A stretch of DNA of 64,000 nucleotides, taken from assembly GCA_964036045.1 (NCBI GenBank), contig OZ038382.1, positions 149,742,961 through 149,806,960 on the forward strand, read 5' to 3'. Shown piece after piece: positions 44,239-54,757 of the stretch. The notes below the pieces were generated by a model. That model did not search any database. It saw only the letters and a program-made list of their open reading frames with translations, and was not told the origin of the DNA. The position numbers were made by a program, and so were the translations under genes. Numbering within the stretch: position 1 is the stretch's first letter; each line of letters starts with the position of its first letter. The DNA comes from Eutreptiella sp. 'Long Island Sound 2002'. Its lineage: Eukaryota; Euglenozoa; Euglenophyceae; Eutreptiales; Eutreptiaceae.

Positions 44239-45638
44239 GTACAAGAACCTTATCTGTTGGGTATCCAAGCTTCGCAATGATGGGAAGGGGTGCCTCCCCG
44301 CTAATTGGGAGCACCCCTTTCCATCGTTTGAGGCTTTCAAGATTGCTTGGCGGGAGCTTGGGAGCAAGCAAGTCCTAGTCCCAAGCGATTACAATGGGAA
44401 GGTAGGTGTCCGTTGGGATCTTGATGAGTTTTTTAAGTATATCTCAACTCAAGACGATATACTTGATACAATGTCATTCCCGCTTTTGGACGGGGAACGA
44501 CCATATGTTTTGATCGTTCGGGGTGACGGATTCCCTTGTGGATCCCGCCCCTGGGTGCAATTGGCCATTGGGTTTGCCACCCATGGTCAGAAGACGCGCA
44601 CTCTAGCTTACAATTGGACCATCGATGTCGCCCTCACAAGTGAGCACGACATCGATGCTCTACGTGCAATTTTTTCAAAGACTTTGGAGGCAATCCAAAG
44701 TATTATAAATACCGGATGGATCCTCATTCGTTAAAAATGGTGTAGTGCCCGAGTCATGTTGAGTGGTGACTCCCCATGGCTCCGTAAAGTGCTAGGAATT
44801 TCAAGCTTTCTTCGCATTGGGAGTATTTATACTTACGCGACGTGGTGCGAGGTCAAGGGAAAGTGGGAGGACCGAAAGTGGCAGCGTTCACCCAAGAGTG
44901 ACAAAAAATTATATAAACTTCATAAGAAAGGGTTGGAATGTACCACCGCCAAAGGATGTGTGAGTGAAGCCTTGTTGCATATAGAGGAACGGTTCAAATT
45001 TGTGGTTATGTGCATATTGCATCTTGTTATTGGGGTTGGTGACTACCTCACCAAATTCATTAGGAAGAAGTGCAAGCACATTCCGCCGGCCACTAGGGAC
45101 TGAGGGACAGAGGGATCGTGTTCAGGATCGCCTCAATTGTGCCAAGACCAAAATTAGTCTCAAGGGCCATGCCTCTCCGGACGGGGAAGAGACATGGTTC
45201 TTGTTGGCAAACTGGCGTCATATTGGCAAGGCCATGAAGCTTCCAAACCATGGCATAGATGTTGTTGTACAAATGGCTTCTTTACTTACGGCACTACAAA
45301 GTTGGGAGTTCAATTTGAACGCCCTCAATTGTAGATCCATCGCGAAGAAGTGCAAACCAACAATTTGTCCTACCATTCCATCGCCATATTTGTTATGGCT
45401 ACAATTTGATTCTCCCGAGGTTGTGAAAAATTTGCATCTGTGGGGTTGCGGTATGTTTAGCGGCGACATTGTTGAGTCGCTAAACTACCTCTTCAAGGAA
45501 CATTTTGTCTGCTCTTCGGCTAGGGGAGGAGGGAAACGCACTCCAACGGACCGCGACACGCGCCTGGTCAGGCAAGCGCTAGAACGTCTCTTCCTCGCCA
45601 GGGAGATGCCTCGATGGCAACGTGCAAATGCTGATTAG
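44239..45638 (+). pseudogene. DDE-like transposase of D, exon 2
   Basis: Begins after a CTTTCTAG acceptor, in phase with exon 1. Candidate catalytic acids are the Asp of V-R-G-D-G-F (near 44525), the Asp of L-S-G-D-S-P-W-L-R-K (near 44768) and the acidic pair in S-G-D-I-V-E-S-L-N (near 45470). Between them lie blocks such as VQLAIGFATHG and YTYATWCEVKG. The spacing fits a DDE/D transposase with a large insertion. One TAA (44732-44734) and one frame change near 45103 interrupt it; either could be a mutation, and no intron explains them convincingly. The family is not identified; a KDZ-like relative is possible because of the dioxygenase partner. Confidence 0.5.
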
Positions 45639-45732
45639 GTGTGTCTCTTCATGTTGCATGTCATCTAGCAACCGATTGGACCGCAATGTGTTTGGACATG
45701 TGCATGTGTGTCGTACGTCGGACGCAGAGCGT

Positions 45733-45769
45733 GTGCAAGTCTTGCGCAAGTGGTGTGCAACGTGTGCAA
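45733..45769. repeat. TTGCAC/GTGCAA cluster 4
   Basis: Three hexamers in 37 bp between the transposase and the dioxygenase-like ORF. Confidence 0.65.
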
Positions 45770-45777
45770 GTGGTTGA

Positions 45778-46323
45778 CCCGTTGAGAGACATGGCACTCA
45801 CTATCGGAGGCTCCTCCTTGGGGCCTTTAAGGCATTTCCAAGCTTTCGCAAGGAGATTGTAATTTCCGCACGGACCTCCAAAATGAAGCCGTTGGTGCGA
45901 TGTATAAATAATTTTGTGCGACGACACCTCCCCCATTTGTCCTACAGAAGCATTGCTTTTGTGCATGGCACGGGGAGTGCCCCCATGAACCTTCATACTC
46001 ATGGCCACGACGATCGTGCCCTCACCAGCGAAATCACCATTGGTGATTTCGATGGGGGTTACCTTTTCACGACGGGTAATTTGGGTGGGGGGGAAGTCAA
46101 GGCCCGTGCATGGGCACATTCGGGGGAGCGACTCGTATGGGGATGCTTGGTCGATGCAAGAGCCGGCGTCCTCTTCAATGCATATCATTTGCATGGACCT
46201 ACGCGTTGGCGTGGGGAACGCTATGCTATTGTATGCTACACGAGTGCATCGTGGGCACGCGTGACGTCCGTGGTGCGACAAGGACTCCTTGAATTGGGGT
46301 TCCATTGTGGTGATGACATGTGA
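45778..46323 (+). CDS. 2-oxoglutarate/Fe(II) dioxygenase-like ORF of D
   Basis: 181 codons, open from just after a TGA at 45775; the first ATG is at 45883 and an upstream exon is likely. The fold signature is: a His-Asp-Asp metal site (HxD, near 46006-46014); then T-I-G-D-F-D-G-G-Y-L-F, the strand typical of this superfamily; a Trp-containing strand; a second His in F-N-A-Y-H-L-H-G-P (near 46190); and the co-substrate Arg in G-E-R-Y-A-I-V-C-Y-T. This order resembles the TET/JBP-like oxygenases carried by KDZ transposons of fungi and algae, which oxidise methylated bases. Whether this ORF does so is inference. No stop or frameshift lies within it. Confidence 0.5.
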   Translation, partial: PVERHGTHYRRLLLGAFKAFPSFRKEIVISARTSKMKPLVRCINNFVRRHLPHLSYRSIAFVHGTGSAPMNLHTHGHDDRALTSEITIGDFDGGYLFTTGNLGGGEVKARAWAHSGERLVWGCLVDARAGVLFNAYHLHGPTRWRGERYAIVCYTSASWARVTSVVRQGLLELGFHCGDDM

Positions 46324-46613
46324 TTCCAATGATGGAGGATGCGTCTTTGCTTGAATTATGTGTGATTTGTAGTGCATTGTCCACATGTGCTCGCATCGAA
46401 TGGATTCTTCTTTTTTTTGTACTACGGCGCGCACCGCGCGTAGCATGGTGGTTGCACACAGTTGCACACGGTTGCACAAGTGCAACCGGTGAAATTGGGG
46501 GGTTGCACACTCCAATGGGGGTAGACAAGAAGCGGTTTTAGTGTGAAATATTGTGGTGTGTGATGGTAAAAAACATGGTTCACCGCTCTCTACAACCTAT
46601 TCATTACAAGCAA
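46231..46613 (+). repeat. Inverted repeat, left arm
   Basis: 383 bp, inverted copy of 47173-47554, about 95% identical by eye. It covers the last 30 codons of the dioxygenase-like ORF and its 3' flank with a hexamer cluster. Confidence 0.85.
46452..46508. repeat. TTGCAC/GTGCAA cluster 5
   Basis: Five hexamers in 57 bp in the left inverted-repeat arm. Confidence 0.75.
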
Positions 46614-46644
46614 TGCTCAACTCCGGGTCCACCTGTTCTTGATC

Positions 46645-47001
46645 TTAGTGACCTTCAGGATCCTCGGCTTTGTCCATGTCCTCGACTCCTTCCATGCCTC
46701 TCACCCAACCCGATCCATACTTGTTCCCCGTCTGTTGAGGAGGCACTTGGGGCTTGGGTTGCGGCGCTTCTGGGATGGCCTGCCTCAACCTGCGCATTAT
46801 GTGCCCCTTCTTGATCGCCAATTTGTGGCGGGACATGACCCTTGGAACCCGTTTTGCCCATGTAGATGGCGGCACTAGTGTGCAACCCCTGTGATGGAGT
46901 GTGACATAGGCCACTTGCACACCCCTTGCACACCAAACCCAAACTTTCATTTCACCCTTTTTTTTGGTGGTTTTGGGGTGCCGGCGAATATCCCATGGCA
47001 T
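46645..47001 (-). CDS. Unrecognised ORF in the spacer of D
   Basis: 118 residues on the minus strand between the inverted-repeat arms. It is basic, and Pro/Gln-rich toward its end. The stretch coding S-T-W-A-K-R-V (near 46850) is also found at 13360-13377, next to hexamer cluster 1, so it may be the start of a second gene type in these elements. The hexamer occurs three times just upstream. It could also be a chance frame. Confidence 0.2.
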   Translation of the reverse strand: MPWDIRRHPKTTKKKGEMKVWVWCARGVQVAYVTLHHRGCTLVPPSTWAKRVPRVMSRHKLAIKKGHIMRRLRQAIPEAPQPKPQVPPQQTGNKYGSGWVRGMEGVEDMDKAEDPEGH

Positions 47002-47172
47002 ATTCCATTAGTGTACTATGACCCAAACTTCTCACATGCCCCAAAAGTGTGTCCCATACCCATGTAACACCCCCCCAAAAAATTCCCAAAAGCGGGGGTT
47101 GTGCAACCGCCCCCTTGCACAACAAACCCCTTGGACATGCCATCCTAACCAAAGGGACCGTGCTTCCACGGT

Positions 47173-47554
47173 TTGCTTGTAATGAATAGGTTGTAGAGAG
47201 AGGTGAACCATGTCTTTTACCATCAAACACCACAATATTTCACATTAAAACCGCTTCTTGTCTACCCCCATTCGTGTGTGCAACCCCCCAATTTCAGCGG
47301 TTGCACTTGTGCAACCGTGTGCAACCGTGTGCAACCAACATGCTACGCGCGGTGCGCGCCGTAGTACAAAGAAGGAAGAATCTATTCAATGCGAGCACAT
47401 GTGGACAATGCACTACAAATCACACATAATACAAAGAAAGACGCATCCTCCATCATTGGAATCACATGTCCTCACCACAATGGAACCCCGTTTCAAGGAC
47501 CCCTTGTCGCACCACGGGCGTCACGCGTGCCCACGATGCACTCGTGTAGCATAC
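47173..47554 (-). repeat. Inverted repeat, right arm
   Basis: 382 bp, inverted partner of 46231-46613. It is cut at its outer edge by the LTR of C at 47555, so the arm may have been longer. Confidence 0.85.
47278..47334. repeat. TTGCAC/GTGCAA cluster 6
   Basis: Five hexamers in the right inverted-repeat arm, counterpart of cluster 5. Confidence 0.75.
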
Positions 47555-49978
47555 TGAAGCCGGTTCGGACCCCCGTGGCCATCTTTGGGTCACTTCGGGT
47601 GTGTATCTATGTGCCGGCAAGCTGCCATTGGCTGATATCATACTCTCCCATCCACCTGAGCTAACCTGATGTGATAGTGTGATAGGTTTGGCCATTCCAG
47701 CTATGAGCGGCCATATTCAATACCGAGGCGACGCCGGCTGAGATTTGTATATCGAAATGTCAGGAATCAACAGGGTTTTTTATCATAATGTTTCCGTAAT
47801 TATTCGGCTATCCGTTCTGATTGTCAATGTATCGGCGACTGTCCGTTGGCTCGCGATTTTGCGGTAACCGATTGGTTAACTGTTATTTCCAGATATTTTG
47901 GCGGACACCCCGATGAAGGGTCAGATTTCATCAGTAACGGGTTCGTTGCTTCCGCAATTTTCATGTTATACACTCGCAAAATTAATCTGATTTTTTCAGA
48001 CATTCAGAATCGGATTTTCGACTTCGAGATCGCCGCACTTGATATGATGAATTTCGAGTGGTCCTACACTTTTCCCCGATCACGAATCAACCTTCCTTTT
48101 GTTGTCTCCTTCATTTTTCTTGGAGATATAGGCGAAACAAAATGGATTCTTGAGGCCACTTTGAAGAATCATATCTCCGGCTCACGGCGAGGAATACCAA
48201 TTTTGGGAATTGGGTTGAAACCGCCTTGGTCTCAACTTAATTTGGAAAGCGTCAAACGCCTTTGATGTGTATACATGCCCGGTGTGTCAAGGGATAATGG
48301 TCAAGAGGGTAGAACGTGTTTTATAACTCTTGCACCATGCAACCGAAAATTCTAATGCAACTTCTGACTGCACCGCATGAGTGTTGGTGTCGCATAGAAA
48401 CTTTCCTTGGGTTCCTACGTATTTCTAACGTGAAGTTATGTCCATGGAGGGGCATGGCATATCATGGTGGGAGCCACTTTATGAGGGTATGTGTTATATG
48501 TATGGTATGTGCTTCGCTATGCTCACGCCCATGTTATATATCTCCGTTTGTAGGAAGATATGTGGAGTCATACGTGGCAAGGGCTTCGCCCATGTCCCGA
48601 TGGTGAGCTCCATGGCGCTAGACTAAGTCTACCGCACACATAGTGCATGTGGGAAGGCTTACTGAGGGACCCACAAGCGCCACTATCAATTTTCCGATCT
48701 TCATGGTGCGTGTTGGGAGGAGGTTCGAAGGTGTCCCCATGCGTCCATGTGGGGATCCAAGTGGGGGGATTGTTTGCAAAAGGTCCCAGGCAATTGTGTT
48801 TTGAACCATATGTTGATACCATGGGTGAGCGAAGTCATATACTATTGTAATTATCTTGGGTTTGGCATTATTTGCATTTTTTTGACCTCATTTTATGCTC
48901 ATTTTTGTATTTTATGTGGTCAAATGGTCGGCTAACAGTAAGTGCCTAGAGATCCGTGACCTATGGTATGTTGCCTATCTGTTGGCATATGCTTCGGTGT
49001 TGCACCTCACCATATGCTGGATCACGTGGTCACTTTGGCGTGGCACACGAGGCCTCACAAAATTAGGTCTCAAATTCATGAGTTGACTTGTGAAGCATGG
49101 CATGTGTATATCTGGAGGGGTTTGGGAGTCAATGTTGGGATATTGTTGGGCATCGACCTTTGGTCTATATCACCCTTGTATATTACTTTCCGGTTTGACA
49201 CATGCATGAAGCATTTGAATATTTGCCGTATGCATTTTTGAGTATATAATTGAATTTTGGGCACTATGGTGTGATTTGCCTGATTTTGCTAGGTTGTGAG
49301 GTCATCTGCATGGGGCAGTTCTCCAAGCCGAATCGACTCCAAGCCCAACCAAAATTATGTCAGGGTAGGGCATTGTCCTGAGTGCCACTCTAGGCCATGA
49401 TACGCCACCTCCCCTATTGGGGTAGGATTTAGAGGCTTGGGAGGGAACACATTTTTGGGGTTTGTGTAATGACTTTTGACACATGGCATTTAGCCATCTT
49501 ATTTGACTGGGTTCAGGGCATCATGTTGGCGAGTCAAGGGAAGGTCTTGAGTCCAGGGAATGAGGGGTCTATGGCTGTGATTGTTTGCGTTTCCATCTTT
49601 CCCCTACTTTGCTTCTTTTGTGTTCATATGCCAATTTCAGGGCTTCCTCTTTGGTGCACTTCTATGTACATGCCCAACGCCCGTGTCTCCGTGTGCACCG
49701 TGACACAACCGGCGTATTGAAAGGAGTTGTTGAGTGTCAACGCGGGACCTCGACACCCTTGGAAGCCCTGAGTGTGGATTGATTGGATTTGGATTGTACT
49801 TGGGATTCGGTTATTGCAAGGGATCTGTGTGAAGGAGCCATTTTTTTCTATTTTTTGTGGGAAATTGTGCAGGATAGGGCAAGATCATGCAGAACCTTGT
49901 GAGAAGCAAAACCATAGGAGTGACAGGATATGGTGGAAAGGGTACAGCAGGGGCCGGTCCTGGTAGGGACCTTCTTTA
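47555..49978 (+). repeat. 5' LTR of element C
   Basis: 2424 bp, beginning TGAAGCCGG and ending TTCTTTA; partner of the right LTR from 61597 (offset 14042 at the start). It is homologous to the LTR of A but has lost the hairpin symmetry. Confidence 0.85.
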
Positions 49979-49990
49979 TGGTAGCAGAGG
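49979..49990 (+). promoter_or_regulatory. Primer-binding site of C
   Basis: TGGTAGCAGAGG, identical to that of A, directly after the LTR. Confidence 0.75.
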
Positions 49991-52159
49991 AGTACCTGCC
50001 CCCTACGGCCGCACCGAGGACTTGGGCCCTCATGAACCCTGCCCAAGGACACCCGGGGTGCAGATCGTGGAGTCCGTGGAGTCGACGCCGGACTGGGAAG
50101 CCCGAGAAGAGCGAAGATGCTCAGAACGGAGACCCCTTGCAGGACACGGACTAGACATGGAGGACCTGGCCTCCATGTGTGAAAGGCAATGCCGCAAGGC
50201 TTGCAATCTCCGCTCCGCTGCGGAGGAGTTGGAGGAGACTGGTTGCAACGGCAGGGCCTGGCGTTACCGGAAGCGCGGGTCCCCAAAACCCGTGGCGGAA
50301 GCCAGGGCGATGGAGACGGATCCCAGCCCGCTCAGGCTGTGGTCAGCTGCAGATTCCGAGAAGCACTCCGAGGGCTATCGGACAGCCTACCCTTCGGAGT
50401 CGGAGGAGATGGCCAGACCGCCCACAAGGGCCATCACGGCCCCAAATCCAGCCTGGAGCATGACGCCGAGGCGTTGGAGAGGCCTGCCAGAGCCAGAACG
50501 GCACCTGTGGCCCGGGTTACGGAGCCAACGCGGGATAGCATGGGCGACACACCCATGGCGGAGGAGTCCGAGGCGCCGGGAACCGTGGGATGCGCCGGAT
50601 CACGTGGAAAGCACGTCCAGTGCCACTGCGAGCACGTATCCTTCCTCATCGGCAAGTACCCAAAGATGGGGATGGACGCCATTGTGCAGCACCTCGACCG
50701 CCTGGACAGCGCGAAGGACGGCCTAAAGCAGGACTTCGCGGGGATCCTGGATCACCAGTCGGCAGCGGAGAGAGACATGGCGGAGCTGCGAGCGGAGCAG
50801 GACCAGTACCAGGAGAAGTTGGAGATGGCCCTGCAGAAGCAGCTGCGAGTGGTGGACAGCCTCCTCCACCTGGTGGAGGACATGTCGGGAAGCCTGGAAA
50901 GGCCAGAGGAGTTACAGCCCCTCGCCTCGGGTCCGGAGCTTGCGGCAAAGCCGGCAGCGGCAGAGCTGGTGGAGCGGGTTAAGACCCTCAGGAGCGCCAT
51001 GGAGAAACCCATGGGCGGCCCTGCAGAGGCACCTTACGCGCCTCCGCGTGTTGCCCCAGGTGCGCTGCCGTTGGTTCCCATTTTCAGCGAATCCATAATG
51101 CTCGGGGAACATACGGCACCGGCTGGGTCCATGCAGGAAGGGCACGCAACCACGCACCCAAGGAGCCTGACGGTACAGATGTCCCATGTCGCCCAGGATC
51201 CACCGACCACTACAACTGCCCATGCAGTTTATGCCGAAGAGGAGATCAAGAGCCAGACCATGCAGGGGCGAACCATGGGAAGCGCCGACGGACATGGTTG
51301 AGGCCATCCAGGCGGAAACCTGTGGGTGAAGGACCCCACTACGGGGATATGGACAGCCGGTGGAGCAAGTCCTTCCCGCATTCCAAACCCCATGGGTTCA
51401 TGCCCAACTGGACCGTACTCCATGGAGGAGAGGGATGTACGGGGAGTGTACTCACACCCCCCGGCCACAGGTGGTATCCGTCTCGGTGGGGTGGTAGCTG
51501 CGGACGTCAGAGATGCCATCAGGATTGACGACCTCAGGGGAATCAAAATCCCCTATTACGATGGCAACCCCTCCAACCCGGATGACTTCAACCTGGATTG
51601 GGAGGACTTCGCCGAGGAGGTCAGCGGCGAGATGAAGGGAGCGCCAAGGGATAAGTGGGTATGTCGGACATTCCCACACAGGCTGGCGCAGGACCTGAAG
51701 GAGGAGCTCAGGGATCAGATCCGCGAGGGAGTGATCCAGACGGAGCAGGCCTGCCTTCAGTGGCTGGAGAACGAAGAGCGAGTGGACGCCCCCCACCAGA
51801 AGTTGGAGGATTTGTGGTCAATTCTGCTGCCGCTGGAGCGCGGGGAACTGAGGGTCCGAGAATGGAATCGGTACATCCGCAAGTACCGAAGAAGCCTCAA
51901 GCTGGTGGAGGACTGGAATGAGGCCAGCGAGATCCGACACCTGCTGAAGGACGTCCTCCCCGGCCACTGGAAGGGAAGAGTGGAGGATGAGGAGAAGAAG
52001 ATGACAGAGAAGCACGTGGCCGTACGGATCATGGCATCGGAGGACACCCACGCCGGAATAATGGAGTTTTTCCGGCGAAACCTGGGCGAGCCCAGCCGAA
52101 TGTTGGGGTTGAAGAACGCCGTCTACGTGGAGGTGTCCGGCGACAGCATGGGGCAAAGG

Positions 52160-52172
52160 TTGATACGCCTCA
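52160..52172 (+). repeat. Target-site duplication of E, left
   Basis: TTGATACGCCTCA, repeated at 55334-55346. Confidence 0.85.
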
Positions 52173-52218
52173 CACGCTGCTCTCCATCCGCAGCGGCTAC
52201 CAGGGCCTTGGTAGGGCG

Positions 52219-52554
52219 ATGTATTGCCTCGCCAAGTGGACCCAACGGACCTGGGGGATCCCCACGGACCGATGGGTGTGGGTGGTCACGCTGCGCCCCC
52301 AGCAGAGGGAAGCCCCCCCTAACCGCAGGGGACCCACCCCCCCACGCCCCACCCCCCTACAACTGTGCCCGTACATGGTGGCAGCCCGCCTCATGACGCT
52401 GCTGTGGCCGGGCCCAGACACCCCCACCCAAAACTACCCCCACCTCACAGAGGAGGACATGCCCGGCATCCAGCGATGCTTCTTCCAGACCCTCGACTAC
52501 CTCCAGCAAACACACCCGCACGTCCTGGAGCAGATATGGCCACCCCCCGGGTAA
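52219..52554 (+). CDS. Unrecognised ORF in E
   Basis: 111 codons, Pro-rich and Trp-containing, closed by a stop before a short gap. It may be the C-terminal end of a longer protein lost by 5' truncation. There is no motif I can name. Confidence 0.25.
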   Translation: MYCLAKWTQRTWGIPTDRWVWVVTLRPQQREAPPNRRGPTPPRPTPLQLCPYMVAARLMTLLWPGPDTPTQNYPHLTEEDMPGIQRCFFQTLDYLQQTHPHVLEQIWPPPG

Positions 52555-53138
52555 CCCACGTGCCCGCGCAGCCGAGACAACGCCGCCACGCCAGCACCAG
52601 CACGCACGGATCACCAGGGAAAACGCGCGCACACGCCCGATGCCCGAACCTGCACCCTCGTTCTCGCTACTTACAGGACCCAGCATCATACGCCCGCCCC
52701 CGAAGCCCAGGACCCTCCGCCGTCTCCCACAGCCTTCTCCTCCGCCTCCGACTCCACAACCTCCACCACCACGACCACCTCATCCACCACCACCACCACG
52801 TCCTCATCCAGCACTCCACCCCCCAGGCCGCAGGGGACACCTCCCAAACGGGCCTTCAAACCCGCCCCCACCGCGAGCAGCCCCGCCGCCGCCAAGGCCC
52901 ACGCCCCGACGGAGCCCACACCCACGACCCAGCCGAAACCCAAGGCCGCCCCCAAACGGCCACCCAAATCCGCCAGCACGCCACGACCGCAACCCGCAGC
53001 CAGGCCCAAACCCAAGCCCAAACCCGGCGCCACGACGGCAGCGCGAGCCCGGCCCCCCGAGGACGTCCTCTATGACAACTGGCCCCAGCCATCCCAGGCC
53101 CGAAGGCAGCAGCGCCCGACGCCACCGCCACCACCTTC

Positions 53139-53984
53139 ATGGCGGAGCGCGCCGCGGCCGAAGCGCGACGAACGTCGTCCCGCCACCTCTCAAAGCCCGC
53201 ACTCCAGGCCCACGGACCGCTCCCCACCAAGCCAGAACGACGCCAGGGTCCACCAGCAGCGTCCCCACCCCCCTACCAACCCTCGATGACAGCCCACATA
53301 CAACGCATGCCCCACTACTGCCGCCGCCGCGAGTCCCCGCCCAACCCCGAGGCGGAGACCGTACGCGCACACCCGCGGGTCCACATCCGCGTGCGCCCCA
53401 ACTCCCCACGCACCCCCACGGAACAGGACTACGAGGAATCTTCCAGGCCCGCCACCGCCATCGGTCCCCACGACCCCGTCACACCCACCCAAGCCCACTC
53501 CTCCGCCCAAGACCGCAGGCCCGCCCAGGAACAGTGGTGGCAGCGCTGGACCAACACGCAGCTCTGGGAGCTGCGAAAGTGGGCCCGGGGAGAGCCCTCT
53601 CTCGAGGGCCTGGTCCATCGGCCCCGCAAGGGGTCGGTGGAGAACTGCCGCCTCCAGCCGGCGGGGGGGTGGATGCCGCAGGCCGCATGGGAAGCCATGC
53701 TGGCCGATGCGCTCCACCCCCTGGAAGTCCACCCCCGCAACCTCCCCGCGCCCGAGGACCACCCGTATGTCCTCAGGCGCCTGCGGGAGACCCTCCAGGA
53801 AACGCAGCGAGACGGCATCCGCCTGTGGGACATCACCCAAAGCCCAGCCCCGCACACACACACCCCCTCACCACCCCACAAGTGTCGGCGCACCGACACC
53901 GGCGACACCGGCAGCACCCCAGGAGCCCTGCGCGCCACACAACACGACGCGCCTGACCCCCCGGCCAGCGGCGCCGCCATCTAA
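53139..53984 (+). CDS. Unrecognised ORF in E
   Basis: 281 codons. The N-terminal half is Pro/Arg-rich and low complexity. A compact, more globular stretch (about 53530-53840) has W-W-Q-R-W, W-E-L-R-K-W-A-R-G and a helix with R-R-L-R-E-T-L-Q-E-T. High GC keeps the overlapping frames open too, so coding status is uncertain; this frame is favoured for its mixed amino-acid composition in the C-terminal half. Confidence 0.3.
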   Translation: MAERAAAEARRTSSRHLSKPALQAHGPLPTKPERRQGPPAASPPPYQPSMTAHIQRMPHYCRRRESPPNPEAETVRAHPRVHIRVRPNSPRTPTEQDYEESSRPATAIGPHDPVTPTQAHSSAQDRRPAQEQWWQRWTNTQLWELRKWARGEPSLEGLVHRPRKGSVENCRLQPAGGWMPQAAWEAMLADALHPLEVHPRNLPAPEDHPYVLRRLRETLQETQRDGIRLWDITQSPAPHTHTPSPPHKCRRTDTGDTGSTPGALRATQHDAPDPPASGAAI

Positions 53985-54593
53985 CCCCGTTACCAAGCAA
54001 ACCACCACCACGGGGCGCCACGCCAGGCCCCGCCCAGAAGTCACCAAACGAACCGGACGCCGAAGGAAGCCAACGCACACGACAACGAGCACCACTACGC
54101 CCAAAGGCACCGAACCCAGGCCCGCTAACGTCGCAACCGCCTAACCGAGCCAGAACCCAAGCACAAGTCAAACCCGAGCCACACCTCAAAACCGCTAACC
54201 CTTGACTCCTAACCAAGCCCGCCGAGGGAACAACGTAACCACAGCCCACACCCACAGCCCACACGGCCGCCTAACCAGCCAGCTCCAGAAGCAAAGAGAC
54301 ACCTCACCAAACCCACCCTGACCCAAGCCCGTGTACATCAGGACGCGCGAGCCGCACCCCTGGGGCGCGACCGCCGCCACAGCACCGACGACACACGCCA
54401 GAGGACACAACGCTATTGCACCGCCGCACCAGCTGCCCATGCCTGTGCCTGCAGTGTACGCGCGCCCCTGTTATTCTCTTTTTTGTTTTTTCTTTTTTTT
54501 CCCAAAAAAGAAAAAAAACGAAAATTAGGGGGGGAGGAAGAGGGACACAACCACCCATGGCACACACGCACGGCACACAGCACGCACACCGCC

Positions 54594-54757
54594 GAACAGG
54601 AGCCCAGTGGCCCAGGACACCGCACATGCAACACAACACACCAAGCGAGCACACCGGTGAACAGGAGCCAGCCGGCCCAGGACACCGCAGACACACCACA
54701 GCAAACCGCGCGGGCACACCGGTGAACAGGAGCCCAGCGGCTCAGGACACTGCACAC
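54594..54757. repeat. Three 65-bp tandem repeats in E
   Basis: Units start with GAACAGGAGCC at 54594, 54659 and 54724 and share the following CAGGACAC block. The third is partial. Confidence 0.75.

Larger units (their letters stand above)
13375..47554 (+). mobile_element. DNA transposon D, interrupted by retroelement A
   Basis: Joined across element A, the flanks (13375-13988 and 44097-47554) form one unit: transposase exon 1, an intron, transposase exon 2, a dioxygenase-like ORF and an inverted repeat. TTGCAC/GTGCAA clusters mark every non-coding segment. The left edge is set only by the first hexamer cluster. The right edge is cut by element C at 47555. No terminal inverted repeat or target duplication could be identified, so the limits are approximate. 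Confidence 0.5.
49887..52172 (+). pseudogene. gag: Gag of element C, N-terminal part
   Basis: Opens at an ATG in the 5' LTR and runs through the primer-binding site, like A. A frame change near 50450 moves it to another frame. TGA at 51299-51301 replaces the CGA of A. The capsid-like domain (IKIPYYDGNP near 51545) is cut by E after codons for L-I-R-L. The coiled coil (about 50660-50900) and the C-H-C-E-H-V-S-F patch are well conserved with A. It keeps the undisturbed R-K-Y-R-R-S-L sequence in which B inserted in A. Confidence 0.85.

Noticed and set aside
45661-46515. 284-codon minus-strand ORF
   Set aside because: Antisense to the dioxygenase-like ORF and to hexamer clusters; no motif, and the plus strand has the better signature.
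52640-53956. 438-codon Pro-rich ORF in E
   Set aside because: Composition is almost entirely Pro/Arg/His from a C-rich strand; overlapping frames are equally open.
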